A DNA stretch of 64,000 nucleotides from Lachnospiraceae bacterium XPB1003. GTDB lineage: Bacteria > Bacillota > Clostridia > Lachnospirales > Lachnospiraceae. The notes under the pieces are model-generated. The model had not been told where the DNA came from, searched no databases, and saw only the letters and a program-made list of their open reading frames with translations. Location of the stretch: NCBI GenBank assembly GCA_900102065.1, contig FMVK01000005.1, forward strand, positions 101,136 through 165,135. Direction: 5' to 3'. Below are positions 51,761 to 61,169 of the stretch, in pieces (position 1 is the stretch's first letter; each line of letters opens with the position of its first letter). Position numbers and translations under genes: made by a program.

Positions 51761-52546
51761 ATGAGTACATATCTAAAAATTACAGATCTTCATAAGTCCT
51801 TCTATCCTCAGGGTCAGCAGCTGAAGGTTTTGGATGGCATAAATCTCGAAGTTGAAAAAGGAGAGATATTCGGGATCATAGGTTTCTCCGGCGCAGGTAA
51901 ATCTACACTTGCAAGATGTATTAACAGACTGGAGACTTCCGATACCGGTTCCATAGAGCTGGGAGGCACGGATATCCTTAAGCTCTCGAAAAAAGAACTT
52001 TTGAAAGAGCGCCACAAGATCGGAATGATCTTCCAAAACTTTAATCTGTTCGATTCTATGACTGTATATCAGAATATCGCATATCCTCTTAAGGTATCTT
52101 TATTCCCTAAGTCTAAGATAAAAGAACGCGTTCAGGAGACAGCAGAACTCGTGGGACTTAAAGATAAACTTGATGCGCATCCGGGCGCACTGTCCGGCGG
52201 ACAGAAACAACGAGTCGGAATAGCAAGAGCGATAGTAAACAATCCTGATTTTCTTATCTCAGATGAAGCTACATCGGCCCTTGATCCGCAGACAACGATC
52301 CAGATCCTTGATCTTCTCAAAGAGATCAATGCCAAATCCGGAATCACAATACTCATGATCACTCATGAGCTTGATGCAATCAGATATATCTGCAACAGAA
52401 TGGCAGTACTTGAAAACGGGAAGATCACAGAGAGCGGATTGGTTAGAGATATTTTTGAGAATCCCGAAAGTAAGACAGGCGAGCTTTTTGCAAGGGTATT
52501 CAAACTAATGCAGAACGTAGATCTCACCCACGGCAGTGGAATTTAA
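51761..52546 (+). CDS. metN: Methionine ABC transporter ATPase
   Basis: 261 residues: Walker A G-F-S-G-A-G-K-S-T (~40-48), signature L-S-G-G-Q-K-Q-R-V (~144), Walker B F-L-I-S-D-E-A-T-S-A-L-D. The S-G-A-G-K-S-T-L-x-R-C-I-N and S-D-E-A-T-S-A-L-D-P spellings are typical of MetN. The C-terminal regulatory ACT-like domain of long MetN proteins (~345 residues) is absent. First gene of metNIQ, with a long leader and a poor ribosome binding site. Confidence 0.93.
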   Translation: MSTYLKITDLHKSFYPQGQQLKVLDGINLEVEKGEIFGIIGFSGAGKSTLARCINRLETSDTGSIELGGTDILKLSKKELLKERHKIGMIFQNFNLFDSMTVYQNIAYPLKVSLFPKSKIKERVQETAELVGLKDKLDAHPGALSGGQKQRVGIARAIVNNPDFLISDEATSALDPQTTIQILDLLKEINAKSGITILMITHELDAIRYICNRMAVLENGKITESGLVRDIFENPESKTGELFARVFKLMQNVDLTHGSGI

Positions 52547-52556
52547 GGAGGTAAAA

Positions 52557-53267
52557 ATGAGTTTATTGGATTCATCTCTATGGGATGTGATCGTCGCATC
52601 CTTCTCTCCGGATATATGGAAGGAACTTTGGGGACCGATCGGTGAGACCTTGTACATGACATCAATTTCATCTCTGATCACACTTGTGTTGGGTTTGGTC
52701 ATCGGGGTCCTTCTTACGATATCGAATCCGGATGGTCTTGTACCGCTTAAGGTATCATATACGGTTTCAGGATGGTTGATCAATGCATTAAGATCACTCC
52801 CTCAAATGATCATGATAATCCTGATGATCCCTGTAGCAAGACTGATTTTCGGAAAATCATATGGATCGAATGCATGCATAATCGCCATAGCGGCAAGCTG
52901 TATTCCAATGTACGCGAGGATCGTAGAAAGCAGTCTACTGGAAATTGACAAAGGAAAGATCGAGGCTGCAAAAGCCCTGGGAAGCACAAATTTAACCATC
53001 ATATTCAGAATATTGCTTCCGGAAACACTTCCCTCACTTATTAGAGGATTCACAGTGTCAGTCATAACAGTTCTTTCCATGACCGCCCTTGCAGGAATGT
53101 TCGGTGCGGGTGGCATCGGAGACATAGCTGTAAGGTATGGTTATCAAAGATTTCAGCACGACAGGTTGTTTGCTTGCGTTTATATACTGATAATACTTGT
53201 CCAGCTGATCCAAGGCATCGGAAATCTGGTGTCCAAACAAATATTAAAAACAAGAAATCTTATTTAA
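52557..53267 (+). CDS. metI: Methionine ABC transporter permease
   Basis: 236 residues from the ATG at 52557 with AAGGAGG upstream, 10 bp after metN. About five membrane segments. It has the permease loop E-A-A-K-A-L-G-S-T (~142) that docks on MetN, and the family-typical A-G-M-F-G-A-G-G-I-G-D-I-A-V-R-Y-G-Y-Q-R-F. Imports methionine with MetN and MetQ. Confidence 0.95.
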   Translation: MSLLDSSLWDVIVASFSPDIWKELWGPIGETLYMTSISSLITLVLGLVIGVLLTISNPDGLVPLKVSYTVSGWLINALRSLPQMIMIILMIPVARLIFGKSYGSNACIIAIAASCIPMYARIVESSLLEIDKGKIEAAKALGSTNLTIIFRILLPETLPSLIRGFTVSVITVLSMTALAGMFGAGGIGDIAVRYGYQRFQHDRLFACVYILIILVQLIQGIGNLVSKQILKTRNLI

Positions 53268-53285
53268 AAAGAAAAGGAGAAAACT

Positions 53286-54188
53286 ATGAAAAACATCAAC
53301 TTAAAAAGAATTATTGCAACAATTGCTTTAAGCGCTTTGACACTCAACCTTGCGGGATGTGGTGAAAATCCTGCAACACCCGCTTCAACCTCTGCAGAAA
53401 CATTTTCATCACAGGAGAACAATTCATCCGCAACAGAAAGCTCAAGCTCAGATGAGAAGATCGTGCTCAAAGGTATCGTTGATCTGGTACCACATTCAGA
53501 GATCATCGAGCATGTTAAACCTCAGCTCGAAGAACAGGGGATCACAATTGAGCTGGTTGCAACAGCAGCTGATCCGACAACAAATGAAAGACTTAATGCC
53601 GGCGAGATCGACTTCAACTATTTCCAGCATCTCCCTTATCTCGAGAGTGAGAATGAAGCAAACGGATACGATCTTGTCAGCGCAGGCGGAATACATATCG
53701 AACCCATCACAGCATATTCCGACAAATATGCATCCGTAGATGAACTCCCCGAAAATGCTATAGTGGCAATCCCTAACGACGGAACGAACGAATACAGAGC
53801 ACTCCGTATACTTGAAGAGAACGGATTCATCGTTCTTGATCCCGCTGCCAAGGATTCACTCAGTGCATCCGTTAAGGACATCACTGAATTCAAGAAAAAG
53901 TTAGAGATCGTAGAAATCGATTCAACTCAGATTATCCCTTCAAAGGACGACTACGATTTCTTCATCACCAATACCAATAAAGCTCTTGAAGCAGGCATCA
54001 CATCAACCAAGCTGTTCAGTGAGGGTAAGGACAGCCCTTATGCAAACATCATCGCAGTCAGATCTGAAGATCTTGATGATCCTGCTGTTAAGGCACTCGT
54101 TGATGCACTTCTTTCAGAAGAAACTCAGCAGTGGATAGCAGACAACTACAACGGTGCGGTAATCCCCGTTATCGATCTTGGTAACTGA
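53286..54188 (+). CDS. metQ: Methionine-binding lipoprotein
   Basis: 300 residues of the NlpA/MetQ family. A lipoprotein signal with lipobox L-A-G-C gives lipidated Cys25. A serine-rich spacer follows, then the binding domain with V-D-L-V-P-H-S-E-I-I-E-H-V-K-P and F-N-Y-F-Q-H-L-P-Y-L. Captures methionine outside the membrane. A strong bidirectional terminator follows. Confidence 0.95.
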   Translation: MKNINLKRIIATIALSALTLNLAGCGENPATPASTSAETFSSQENNSSATESSSSDEKIVLKGIVDLVPHSEIIEHVKPQLEEQGITIELVATAADPTTNERLNAGEIDFNYFQHLPYLESENEANGYDLVSAGGIHIEPITAYSDKYASVDELPENAIVAIPNDGTNEYRALRILEENGFIVLDPAAKDSLSASVKDITEFKKKLEIVEIDSTQIIPSKDDYDFFITNTNKALEAGITSTKLFSEGKDSPYANIIAVRSEDLDDPAVKALVDALLSEETQQWIADNYNGAVIPVIDLGN

Positions 54189-54214
54189 TAATCCAAACAC
54201 TCTAAATATAAGAT

Positions 54215-54280
54215 AAAAAATTCCGCGCAGCGGTGCTTCCTACTATCAAACGAAGCACTTCTGCGCGGTTTGTTTATTAT
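54215..54280. terminator. Bidirectional terminator between metQ and the AraC gene
   Basis: 15 base pairs in two blocks: CCGCGCAG/CTGCGCGG (54223-54230 and 54261-54268) and GTGCTTC/GAAGCAC (54233-54239 and 54252-54258), with A-rich sequence before and T-rich after. It serves the convergent metNIQ and AraC genes. Confidence 0.9.
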
Positions 54281-54283
54281 TTA

Positions 54284-55156
54284 TTATTTCTTCTTAACGG
54301 GAACCAGTTCTATGTATCCTCTTTTCCCGACCGGTTCCAACTGGATCCTTGGATTCTTATCATCCCACTCGAATCCTATAAACTCGGGATTATACTTTTT
54401 CTCCGCATCCCATATCTCATTGATCGCAACGGCGTAATCTTCATCCTTAAACGGTTCCCCTCTAAAGAGAAGATATGTCGAAGATGGCAGATCAATGATC
54501 TCAAATCCCTCTGGGATCTGCCCATTGTAATCAGCTTCCACCTCTACACCCTGAACATACTCGTTCGAAGCAGGTTTTCTTAACTCTTTCGGAAGCCAAA
54601 GACATACCGGTTCACCGCTTATGGACTTGATACTCCTTAACAGGCCCCAAACATCGCATCCGACTTCTTCGCAGTAAGAAAAATACTCTGTAGCTTTAAT
54701 TCCTCTTTTGATGATCACTTTTCTTGCAGGTTTCTCAATTACCTGAATAAATACATTTCTGATCTCACTCATATCGCTCACATTCCTTTCTGATTCTGTA
54801 ATCAATGAAGGAGTAAATAACCAGATGGGTATAGGGCTTGTGGAGTATTCCTTGGGATTACAGCCGAACTCACGTCTGAATGCGCGCTGATATCCGTCTA
54901 CACTTCCAAATCCCATATCGTAAGCTACTTCAAGAATCTGACATTTTTCGTCACGCAATCTTAAGGCCGACTCAGACAGCTTAAGGCGCCTTATGTACAC
55001 TGCCGGTGTCATCCCAAGATGCTTGCAGAAAATCTTTCTTGAATACGATGTGGAAAATGATACAACCTTAGCAAGATCCTCAATTGAAATATCTTCATCG
55101 ATATGTTCACTTATATAATCCTGCATGAGGCGTACCGCTTTTCTCTGTTCTTCCAT
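54284..55156 (-). CDS. AraC-family regulator with GyrI-like effector domain
   Basis: 290 residues: two helix-turn-helix motifs in the first ~105 residues (S-I-E-D-L-A-K-V-V-S-F-S-T-S-Y-S-R-K-I-F; V-A-Y-D-M-G-F-G-S-V-D-G-Y-Q-R-A-F), then a GyrI-like/SOUL-type ligand domain (~135-290) as in Rob or BmrR. Such proteins respond to hydrophobic drugs or small molecules. Convergent to metQ. The target is unknown; no drug gene is directly adjacent. Confidence 0.92.
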   Translation of the reverse strand: MEEQRKAVRLMQDYISEHIDEDISIEDLAKVVSFSTSYSRKIFCKHLGMTPAVYIRRLKLSESALRLRDEKCQILEVAYDMGFGSVDGYQRAFRREFGCNPKEYSTSPIPIWLFTPSLITESERNVSDMSEIRNVFIQVIEKPARKVIIKRGIKATEYFSYCEEVGCDVWGLLRSIKSISGEPVCLWLPKELRKPASNEYVQGVEVEADYNGQIPEGFEIIDLPSSTYLLFRGEPFKDEDYAVAINEIWDAEKKYNPEFIGFEWDDKNPRIQLEPVGKRGYIELVPVKKK

Positions 55157-55258
55157 CTGCTCATCTCCTTGTGAGCATATACTATCCTAACTGATATCCT
55201 CAATTCTCGACTTTTTTGACTCACTTCCTCATGATCATTTGCAATTACTTAATCCAAG

Positions 55259-56032
55259 TTATTTCCTTATATACCAACTGTATCCATAGAATACAAGCTG
55301 CCTTTCGCCCCCATCGAAAACCTGAGCCAATGATTCCATCATCCATTTCCTTATATCATCAGCACTGGCACTTCCGCTCTCTATCTGATCATTAACATTG
55401 GACTGGATAAGCATAAAATCAACAAACTTATCCAGGGTAAAAGAGTATTCCATGTCATATTCCGTCTGCTTTTCCATTACAAAGCCATCGACCAGATCAG
55501 CCTGAGTCCACTTGTTCTCTTTTCTTGGTGGCTTAGGAAATCTGCTTTGATACTCATCCCGGTACCATCTTGTATAATCATCATTTCCTACCATTCTGTC
55601 TGTAATTCCAAAATCATAAATTACTATAAGCCCATTATCATCCAGAACTTCAGCCATATTATTCATGAACTTCTTTTCATCCATCCAATTGATGCATCCT
55701 GCAGCAGTTACAATATCATATTTTTCATTCGGAATTCTTGTTTCTTCCGCTTTAGCAGCATAAAAGGAGTAAGAATGATCTGTGCCATAAATCTCATCGC
55801 ATACTTCAACCATTGATTCTGCTATATCTGTTCCTGTTACCTTTTCACATATAAGTCTTAGGGCCTTGGTTGAAAGCCCTGCTCCACACCCCACATCAAG
55901 ACCATTTTTGAAAATATAATCCTTAGGAAGACTGCAATCTTGCTTAATCTTCTCTATTACAGACTTATGAAGCCAAGGTCTCTTGGCATAGCCATGTGCT
56001 ATCCTTTTAGAGTCAAATGCCTTATTATCCAT
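55259..56032 (-). CDS. Class I SAM-dependent methyltransferase
   Basis: 257 residues from the ATG at 56032 with GAGGG upstream, preferred over a GTG at 56056. Motif I is G-L-D-V-G-C-G-A-G-L (~40-49). Motif II region has D-I-A-E-S-M-V-E-V, and T-A-A-G-C-I-N-W-M follows. It is a small-molecule type methyltransferase (Methyltransf_11/25), not a DNA methylase. It follows the PD-(D/E)XK-like gene by about 30 bp in the same direction. Substrate unknown. Confidence 0.9.
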   Translation of the reverse strand: MDNKAFDSKRIAHGYAKRPWLHKSVIEKIKQDCSLPKDYIFKNGLDVGCGAGLSTKALRLICEKVTGTDIAESMVEVCDEIYGTDHSYSFYAAKAEETRIPNEKYDIVTAAGCINWMDEKKFMNNMAEVLDDNGLIVIYDFGITDRMVGNDDYTRWYRDEYQSRFPKPPRKENKWTQADLVDGFVMEKQTEYDMEYSFTLDKFVDFMLIQSNVNDQIESGSASADDIRKWMMESLAQVFDGGERQLVFYGYSWYIRK

Positions 56033-56062
56033 TCTTTTTTCCCTCTTTGGAAGCACAACCTG

Positions 56063-56863
56063 CTAAACCAGATATTCTTCAATCATAGCCTTTATTATAT
56101 TAGAACTGATTGCATGTTGAGAAGTCTCAAAGGTCATAATCATGTTTTTTCCAAGATAATATCCGCTTTGCTCATATGACTCTATCTTAACTATATTCTT
56201 GTTTGCATAAGCTATGTTATCCATCATTCCGAAATGTTCCCAGATATATTCCTTTCTAGTCCGGATATTAAGGCATGTAAAATCTGGTCTTACTGTTCCC
56301 ATGCCTTTTAGCATAAGCGGATATTCATACCTGTATGGAATGCCATTTTGTTCCAGCATATTGGCTATTATCAGCTCAGATTTTGATCTTACCCTTATTC
56401 CATCATTTGAAAAAAACTCTGTAACGCTTTCATTAAATTCAAACGGCTCGTAGATTTCTTTCTTCCAATTTTCAACATATAATTCCAGAGGTTCAATAAC
56501 CGGTGTAACAAGTTTTTTCCTTGCGTCTGCCATCCCTATATACACATTTTCAAGCGCTTTTATGTCATAGAGCTTTAAAAACCCCCAAATATCATTTCTG
56601 ATTTTTACAAGTTTCTTTTTTAGTAGCATTTCATAATCACGCTGTGCTACTTTCTTTAGCTTGCCAATTTCTTCGACTCTCGCATACTTCCGTTTTTGTG
56701 TGAGCTTATCTACCCAGTAATACTGGTCTTTCCCGTTGCTCTTACTTATTGCAATTCCGCATTTGCTCAGGTTCTTTACCTTTAACGCATTCTTGTCAAT
56801 TTGGGCTATTAAAGCATCAATCTCCTGTATTTGTTTTTCCAATTCTTCCTTGTAATTCTGCAT
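56063..56863 (-). CDS. PD-(D/E)XK nuclease-like protein
   Basis: 266 residues from the ATG at 56863 (GGAG 7 nt upstream; in-frame TTG and GTG codons precede it). N-terminal ~100 residues are lysine-rich, helical and partly coiled. A restriction-endonuclease-like core follows: an early Glu in V-R-S-K-S-E-L-I-I-A-N-M-L, then V-R-P-D-F-T and the last strand Y-I-W-E-H-F-G. The order E, D, E-x-H suggests a metal-dependent nuclease, though the final Lys is His. AT-rich, accessory in character. The heptamer array lies directly upstream. Confidence 0.7.
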   Translation of the reverse strand: MQNYKEELEKQIQEIDALIAQIDKNALKVKNLSKCGIAISKSNGKDQYYWVDKLTQKRKYARVEEIGKLKKVAQRDYEMLLKKKLVKIRNDIWGFLKLYDIKALENVYIGMADARKKLVTPVIEPLELYVENWKKEIYEPFEFNESVTEFFSNDGIRVRSKSELIIANMLEQNGIPYRYEYPLMLKGMGTVRPDFTCLNIRTRKEYIWEHFGMMDNIAYANKNIVKIESYEQSGYYLGKNMIMTFETSQHAISSNIIKAMIEEYLV

Positions 56864-56886
56864 CACCAAACTCCTTTATTCAGATT

Positions 56887-57115
56887 TACGTGACTACACG
56901 TTATCTTTTGACTGTTATCACGTAGTATTGCAATTTTATTCTGGCACTCTACGTGATACATCTCTGTTAGCAAACCTCTTCTCACGTATTTTTCCCCCGA
57001 ATTAATTTATTTCTACGGGGCCTACAATAATCGAGTGCAATATCTCACGTAGACGTCATAAATAACATGCTTATCACTACGCGAATAGTAGCTCAAAAAA
57101 GCCACTGCTCACGTA
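56887..57115. repeat. Array of eight alternating TACGTGA/TCACGTA heptamers
   Basis: Heptamers start at 56887, 56918, 56950, 56982, 57014, 57045, 57078 and 57109, so the spacing is 31-33 bp. Orientation alternates strictly: odd copies read TACGTGA (TACGGGG at 57014, TACGCGA at 57078), even copies TCACGTA. Sequences between are not alike. About three helical turns per step puts all sites on one DNA face. Looks like a protein-binding array upstream of the PD-(D/E)XK gene; function unknown. Confidence 0.7.
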
Positions 57116-57340
57116 ATCTGTCATTTTTGACCCTTTTTTGCCTATATTTTTAGGAATTTTCAAGTTGTCCCAGAAAGAACAGCCATTTCAAAATGAACTT
57201 TGTATAGAACTATCGTAAAATACAACTGACAATATATAACAACAAAGAAAAAAAGTAAAGATATTTCTAACCGTATAGATCTCCATACGATTATGCCTGA
57301 AAGATAAGCCTCTGACAATTTCAGCCTGCATAACAACAAA

Positions 57341-57373
57341 GCCCTAGAAGCCGCATATATGCGCTTCTAGGGC
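57341..57373 (-). terminator. Terminator of guaA
   Basis: Long inverted repeat GCCCTAGAAG/CTTCTAGGGC with a palindromic inner part, followed on the minus strand by CTTTGTTGTT, about 25 bp beyond the guaA stop. Confidence 0.8.
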
Positions 57374-57398
57374 CAAATAGCATAACACACTCGATATT

Positions 57399-59156
57399 TT
57401 ATTCCAGCTCTATCGTTCCGGGGGGCTTACTCGTAAGATCGTAGAATACTCGGTTAACTCCACGAACTTCGTTTATTATCCTGCTCATTACTGTCTGAAG
57501 AACTGCGAAAGGAATATCACAAGCTTCCGCAGTCATAAAGTCGATGGTCTTAACGGCGCGCAGGGCAACCGCATAATCATAGGTTCTTTCATCACCCATA
57601 ACTCCGACAGACTGAAGGTTTGTAAGAGCTGCATAATACTGATCCGGCATCCATGACGGATTGAAATTGCGGGCACGGTCGAAGATCTCATCAGGTGTAT
57701 TTCCCGATTCTTTCCTCTCTCCCATGTGCTCTTTCTTCCACTCTTCTGCTGCCTTGGCGATCTCTTCACGATATATAAAGTCCGCTTCCTGTACGATACG
57801 AACTTTCTCAGCAGTTACTTTACCAATGATACGTATTCCGAGTCCGGGGCCTGGGAAAGGCTGACGGAATACAAGATTCTCCGGTATTCCAAGCTCAAGA
57901 CCTGCCTTACGGACCTCATCTTTGAACAGATCACGAAGAGGTTCAATGATCTCCTTGAAATCCACATAATCGGGAAGTCCACCCACGTTGTGGTGAGACT
58001 TGATAACGGCAGACTCACCGCCAAGACCTGATTCAACTACGTCCGGATATATTGTTCCCTGCGCAAGGAAATCAACCTTGCCTATCTTCTTTGCTTCTTC
58101 TTCGAATACACGTATGAATTCTTCACCGATTATCTTACGCTTCTTCTCAGGCTCCGTTACGCCTGCAAGCTTGTTATAATATCTTTCCTGCGCATTCACA
58201 CGGATGAAGTTAAGATCAAATTTTCCTTTCGGTCCGAATACAGCTTCCACCTCATCGCCTTCGTCTTTTCTCAGAAGTCCGTGATCAACAAAAACGCATG
58301 TAAGCTGCTTACCGATAGCCCTGGATAAAAGGCCTGCAGCCACGGAAGAATCAACACCGCCGGAAAGAGCCAGGAGAACCTTACCGTCTCCAACCTTCTC
58401 CTTGATCGCCTTAACAGTGTTCTCAACAAAAGCATCCATCTTCCAGGTTCCGCTGCATCCGCAGATATTGCGGACAAAGTTATGAAGTACTTTTGTACCT
58501 TCCAAAGTATGTAGAACTTCAGGATGGAACTGGATCAGATAGAGATTTCTCTCTGTATTCTCAGCTGCCGCAACAGGACAGTTAGCGGTATAAGCAATGG
58601 AAGTAAATCCGGGAGCCATCTTGGAAATATAATCATTATGACTCATCCAGACCTGTGTAACCTTCGCATTTTCATCGGCAAACATCGGACCTGTCACGTT
58701 ATCGTATTTCAGATATTTTCCGCAGGACTTTTCTTCATCAGTGATGGCACCGCCAAATGCCTCATTGCAATTCAGATCAAATCCCACACCATCAAAAAGT
58801 GCAGTCTTTGTATTTATAAGTGTTCTGGTCTTTCCGTATTCGCGGTTATCCGCTCTTTCAACTTTTCCTCCCAGAACATAGGTCATCAGCTGTGCTCCGT
58901 AGCAAAGTCCAAGTATCGGACATCCGATATTAAATAATTCTTCCGTTGCAGAAGGAGCGCCTTCTTCATATACACTGTTGGGGCCGCCTGTTAATATGAT
59001 CCCCTTTGGATTCATCGCTTTGATCTCGGCCAGATCTTTCTTGTAAGAATAGATCTCGCAGTACACATTACATTCACGTACACGTCTTGCAACCAGCTGG
59101 TTATACTGACCGCCAAAATCAATTACTATGATCTTTTCTTTTTCCGTAACTGCCAT
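57399..59156 (-). CDS. guaA: GMP synthase (glutamine-hydrolysing)
   Basis: 585 residues: glutaminase domain with Cys85 (L-C-Y-G) and the F-H-P-E-V site, ATP pyrophosphatase with S-G-G-V-D-S-S (~265-271), and the C-terminal dimerisation domain with [14 protein letters not shown] + glutamine + ATP to GMP. It is 60-75 residues longer than usual, owing to an insertion at ~123-167 in the glutaminase domain and another at ~490-520 in the C-terminal domain. M-S-H-N-D replaces the usual M-S-H-G-D. All catalytic motifs remain. Confidence 0.96.
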   Translation of the reverse strand: MAVTEKEKIIVIDFGGQYNQLVARRVRECNVYCEIYSYKKDLAEIKAMNPKGIILTGGPNSVYEEGAPSATEELFNIGCPILGLCYGAQLMTYVLGGKVERADNREYGKTRTLINTKTALFDGVGFDLNCNEAFGGAITDEEKSCGKYLKYDNVTGPMFADENAKVTQVWMSHNDYISKMAPGFTSIAYTANCPVAAAENTERNLYLIQFHPEVLHTLEGTKVLHNFVRNICGCSGTWKMDAFVENTVKAIKEKVGDGKVLLALSGGVDSSVAAGLLSRAIGKQLTCVFVDHGLLRKDEGDEVEAVFGPKGKFDLNFIRVNAQERYYNKLAGVTEPEKKRKIIGEEFIRVFEEEAKKIGKVDFLAQGTIYPDVVESGLGGESAVIKSHHNVGGLPDYVDFKEIIEPLRDLFKDEVRKAGLELGIPENLVFRQPFPGPGLGIRIIGKVTAEKVRIVQEADFIYREEIAKAAEEWKKEHMGERKESGNTPDEIFDRARNFNPSWMPDQYYAALTNLQSVGVMGDERTYDYAVALRAVKTIDFMTAEACDIPFAVLQTVMSRIINEVRGVNRVFYDLTSKPPGTIELE

Positions 59157-59235
59157 TTTGTCCCTCTGCTTTTCTTATTTGCTTGATATATTACTTATGG
59201 CTTCGGATACTTTCCCGAAGCCATGTCTGTAACTT

Positions 59236-60279
59236 TTATTCTTTAAGTCCCGGTAAAGTCTCGACCCATTTGATCTGCTCTTCCGAGTAATGGAATTTCC
59301 TCTGCTTTTCTTCGTTCACATATCCATCCTGCATGCAGCCTGCGTAGAGCCTGAACATTCCGCCGCGCTTGAAGGCCTGATGCAGAAGTTTTCTCTTTAC
59401 TCCTTCGTCCTGTACCCTCACAACATGAGTAGCGAATCTTGATACAAGGGAAGTCTCTTTCTCCGATTTGCGATTACGGAGAACATATCCGCATACAGCT
59501 TCATCGGAAGTATTGAAATCGAGATGATACTTCTTAGCAAACTCTTTGCTTGTGCGTTCATCATAATTGATCGTAATCCGAAGTATCTTATAGAGATCCC
59601 TGTTAGGCGGTAAACATTCTCCCGGAACATTGTATGCCATACAGAAGATCAGTTTAGTCGTATAAAAAACATTTTTCGAAGCAAATACATCAGCGGTAAG
59701 CTTCTTTATCACAGCATTATCATCCGGATTTCGATATGAAAGATACTTTTTTCCATCCCTCACGGCTCTGACAAATCCGGTTATCGCTTCCTTCTCTTCC
59801 TTCTCAATTACATCAGAAGTAAGCTTAAGAAGCTTTGCAAGAGAAACAGCACTGAGATACGTCTTAAATATCTCTTTATCTTTGATAATGATACTGCTGA
59901 ATTCTTCGGGCTTTGCATATTCGGCAAGAAAGAAAGCAGCAATATTCGCTCTCTTAGGTGCGCATTCCTCTATCCACTTATTTATTGTATCTTTATCCGG
60001 AGCAAATGATAACGGAAGTTCAAATGATGTAAACGTCTGCATCTTAAGCTCGGACGGAACAGAGGACGCGATTATCCTGTCCACATGTTCCTTCATTCCC
60101 GCTTCTTTTTTTTGTGCAAAACCTTTGTGTTCCGTATATACACGCGAAAGAACGCTGAAGAGCTTCTTGTCATATCCGCCTTCAGCCAGATCTCCTGACA
60201 GTTCCAGGAGTTCCATTCCGGTTTTAGATGCGCCTATCTTTCTTATCTGCGCTGTTCCAGGGATTACTTTCCCCTCCAT
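59236..60279 (-). CDS. Hypothetical protein next to a sirtuin-like gene
   Basis: 347 residues, soluble, mostly helical, with no signal peptide. No known motif is recognised; helical hairpins in the middle recall HEAT-like repeats only loosely. It starts 52 bp after the divergent sirtuin gene in the same direction, so the two may be one operon, and it ends 79 bp before guaA. Function not assigned. Confidence 0.75.
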   Translation of the reverse strand: MEGKVIPGTAQIRKIGASKTGMELLELSGDLAEGGYDKKLFSVLSRVYTEHKGFAQKKEAGMKEHVDRIIASSVPSELKMQTFTSFELPLSFAPDKDTINKWIEECAPKRANIAAFFLAEYAKPEEFSSIIIKDKEIFKTYLSAVSLAKLLKLTSDVIEKEEKEAITGFVRAVRDGKKYLSYRNPDDNAVIKKLTADVFASKNVFYTTKLIFCMAYNVPGECLPPNRDLYKILRITINYDERTSKEFAKKYHLDFNTSDEAVCGYVLRNRKSEKETSLVSRFATHVVRVQDEGVKRKLLHQAFKRGGMFRLYAGCMQDGYVNEEKQRKFHYSEEQIKWVETLPGLKE

Positions 60280-60331
60280 AACTCCTTCTTCCTGCGACGC
60301 TATCCGCCGTCTTGTGAGAAATAGTTATCTT

Positions 60332-61123
60332 TTATTTCTTGATTTTCTGAGTAGTCTTCTTTTCCGCAGGTTTAACCGGCAGCTCCGGCACTATTAGCGG
60401 AAGGACATTGCTGACTTTATCATGAATAACAAAATCAGCATATCTGTCGGTATAATGTTCCTCTTTGGTAATAAGAACCAGTCTCTCACCGTTGTAATTA
60501 CCTGTACAGAACTTAACCATGTTGTCATACATATTGGTGCCGAGGACCATTATCATATCCGCATCCTCACAGGCATTTACAGCGTCTGTCATAAGCCCGT
60601 TCAAAATCTTCTCTCCGAAAAGAAGTATGCCGGGACGGATCGGAGCACTGCATTCATCACAGATAGGCACGCCCTTTGAGTTCTTGATATAATCAACATC
60701 AAATTTTTTCCCACATCTGGGACAGATGTTAAATTTAATATTTCCATGAAGTTCGATAACATCATCGAGCCCTGCACTGTGCTCAAGATTGTAATAATTC
60801 TGAGTTATGAATCTCTTTACTTTGCCCAGCTTCTGAAGTCTTTTCAGGTCTTCATAAAGAGGGGCGGGCTTTAAAACATCCGAAATGATCTCATTCTTAT
60901 AGAACTCGAAAAACTTATCTCTTCTGGCACTGTAATACTCTACAGACATCATCTCATCGGGAGACTTGTGATATTTCTCTTCGAGTCTGTAGCACTCACG
61001 CGAAGACCATATGTTTTCTCCGCCGCTTTCTATAACTGCACCGATTCCGAGAAGTACTACAATATTCTCGGACTGAGCTATCATCTTTTTAACTCTTTCG
61101 ATTGTTCCGCTCTGTTGATTCAT
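60332..61123 (-). CDS. Divergent sirtuin-family protein
   Basis: 263 residues with Sir2 layout: a Rossmann part, a zinc ribbon (Cys134, Cys137, Cys155, Cys158), L-H-G with His126 where the catalytic His is expected, and P-G-I-L-L-F-G-E. Yet the NAD signatures are altered: G-A-G-I-S becomes G-I-G-A-V, the D-F-R part becomes N-I-W, and T-Q-N-I-D becomes T-Q-N-Y-Y. Deacetylase activity is therefore doubtful; NAD or ADP-ribose binding may be changed or lost. The C-terminus is lysine-rich. Confidence 0.85.
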   Translation of the reverse strand: MNQQSGTIERVKKMIAQSENIVVLLGIGAVIESGGENIWSSRECYRLEEKYHKSPDEMMSVEYYSARRDKFFEFYKNEIISDVLKPAPLYEDLKRLQKLGKVKRFITQNYYNLEHSAGLDDVIELHGNIKFNICPRCGKKFDVDYIKNSKGVPICDECSAPIRPGILLFGEKILNGLMTDAVNACEDADMIMVLGTNMYDNMVKFCTGNYNGERLVLITKEEHYTDRYADFVIHDKVSNVLPLIVPELPVKPAEKKTTQKIKK

Positions 61124-61169
61124 TATGAACTACCCCGCTTCACCTTAGTATAGAAAAAGTCGTTAACAC

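Larger units (their letters stand above)
56870..57398. other. 529-bp gap: heptamer array and guaA terminator
   Basis: No gene is supported. From 56887 to 57115 it holds the alternating heptamer array. From 57121 to 57300 the sequence is AT-rich and unexplained, with only short imperfect inverted repeats. From 57341 it contains the guaA terminator. Confidence 0.6.

Noticed and set aside
56887..57115. Reading the heptamer array as a degenerate CRISPR array
   Set aside because: Only 7 bp are shared, orientation alternates, and there is no longer direct repeat at the 64-bp period. No cas gene is near.
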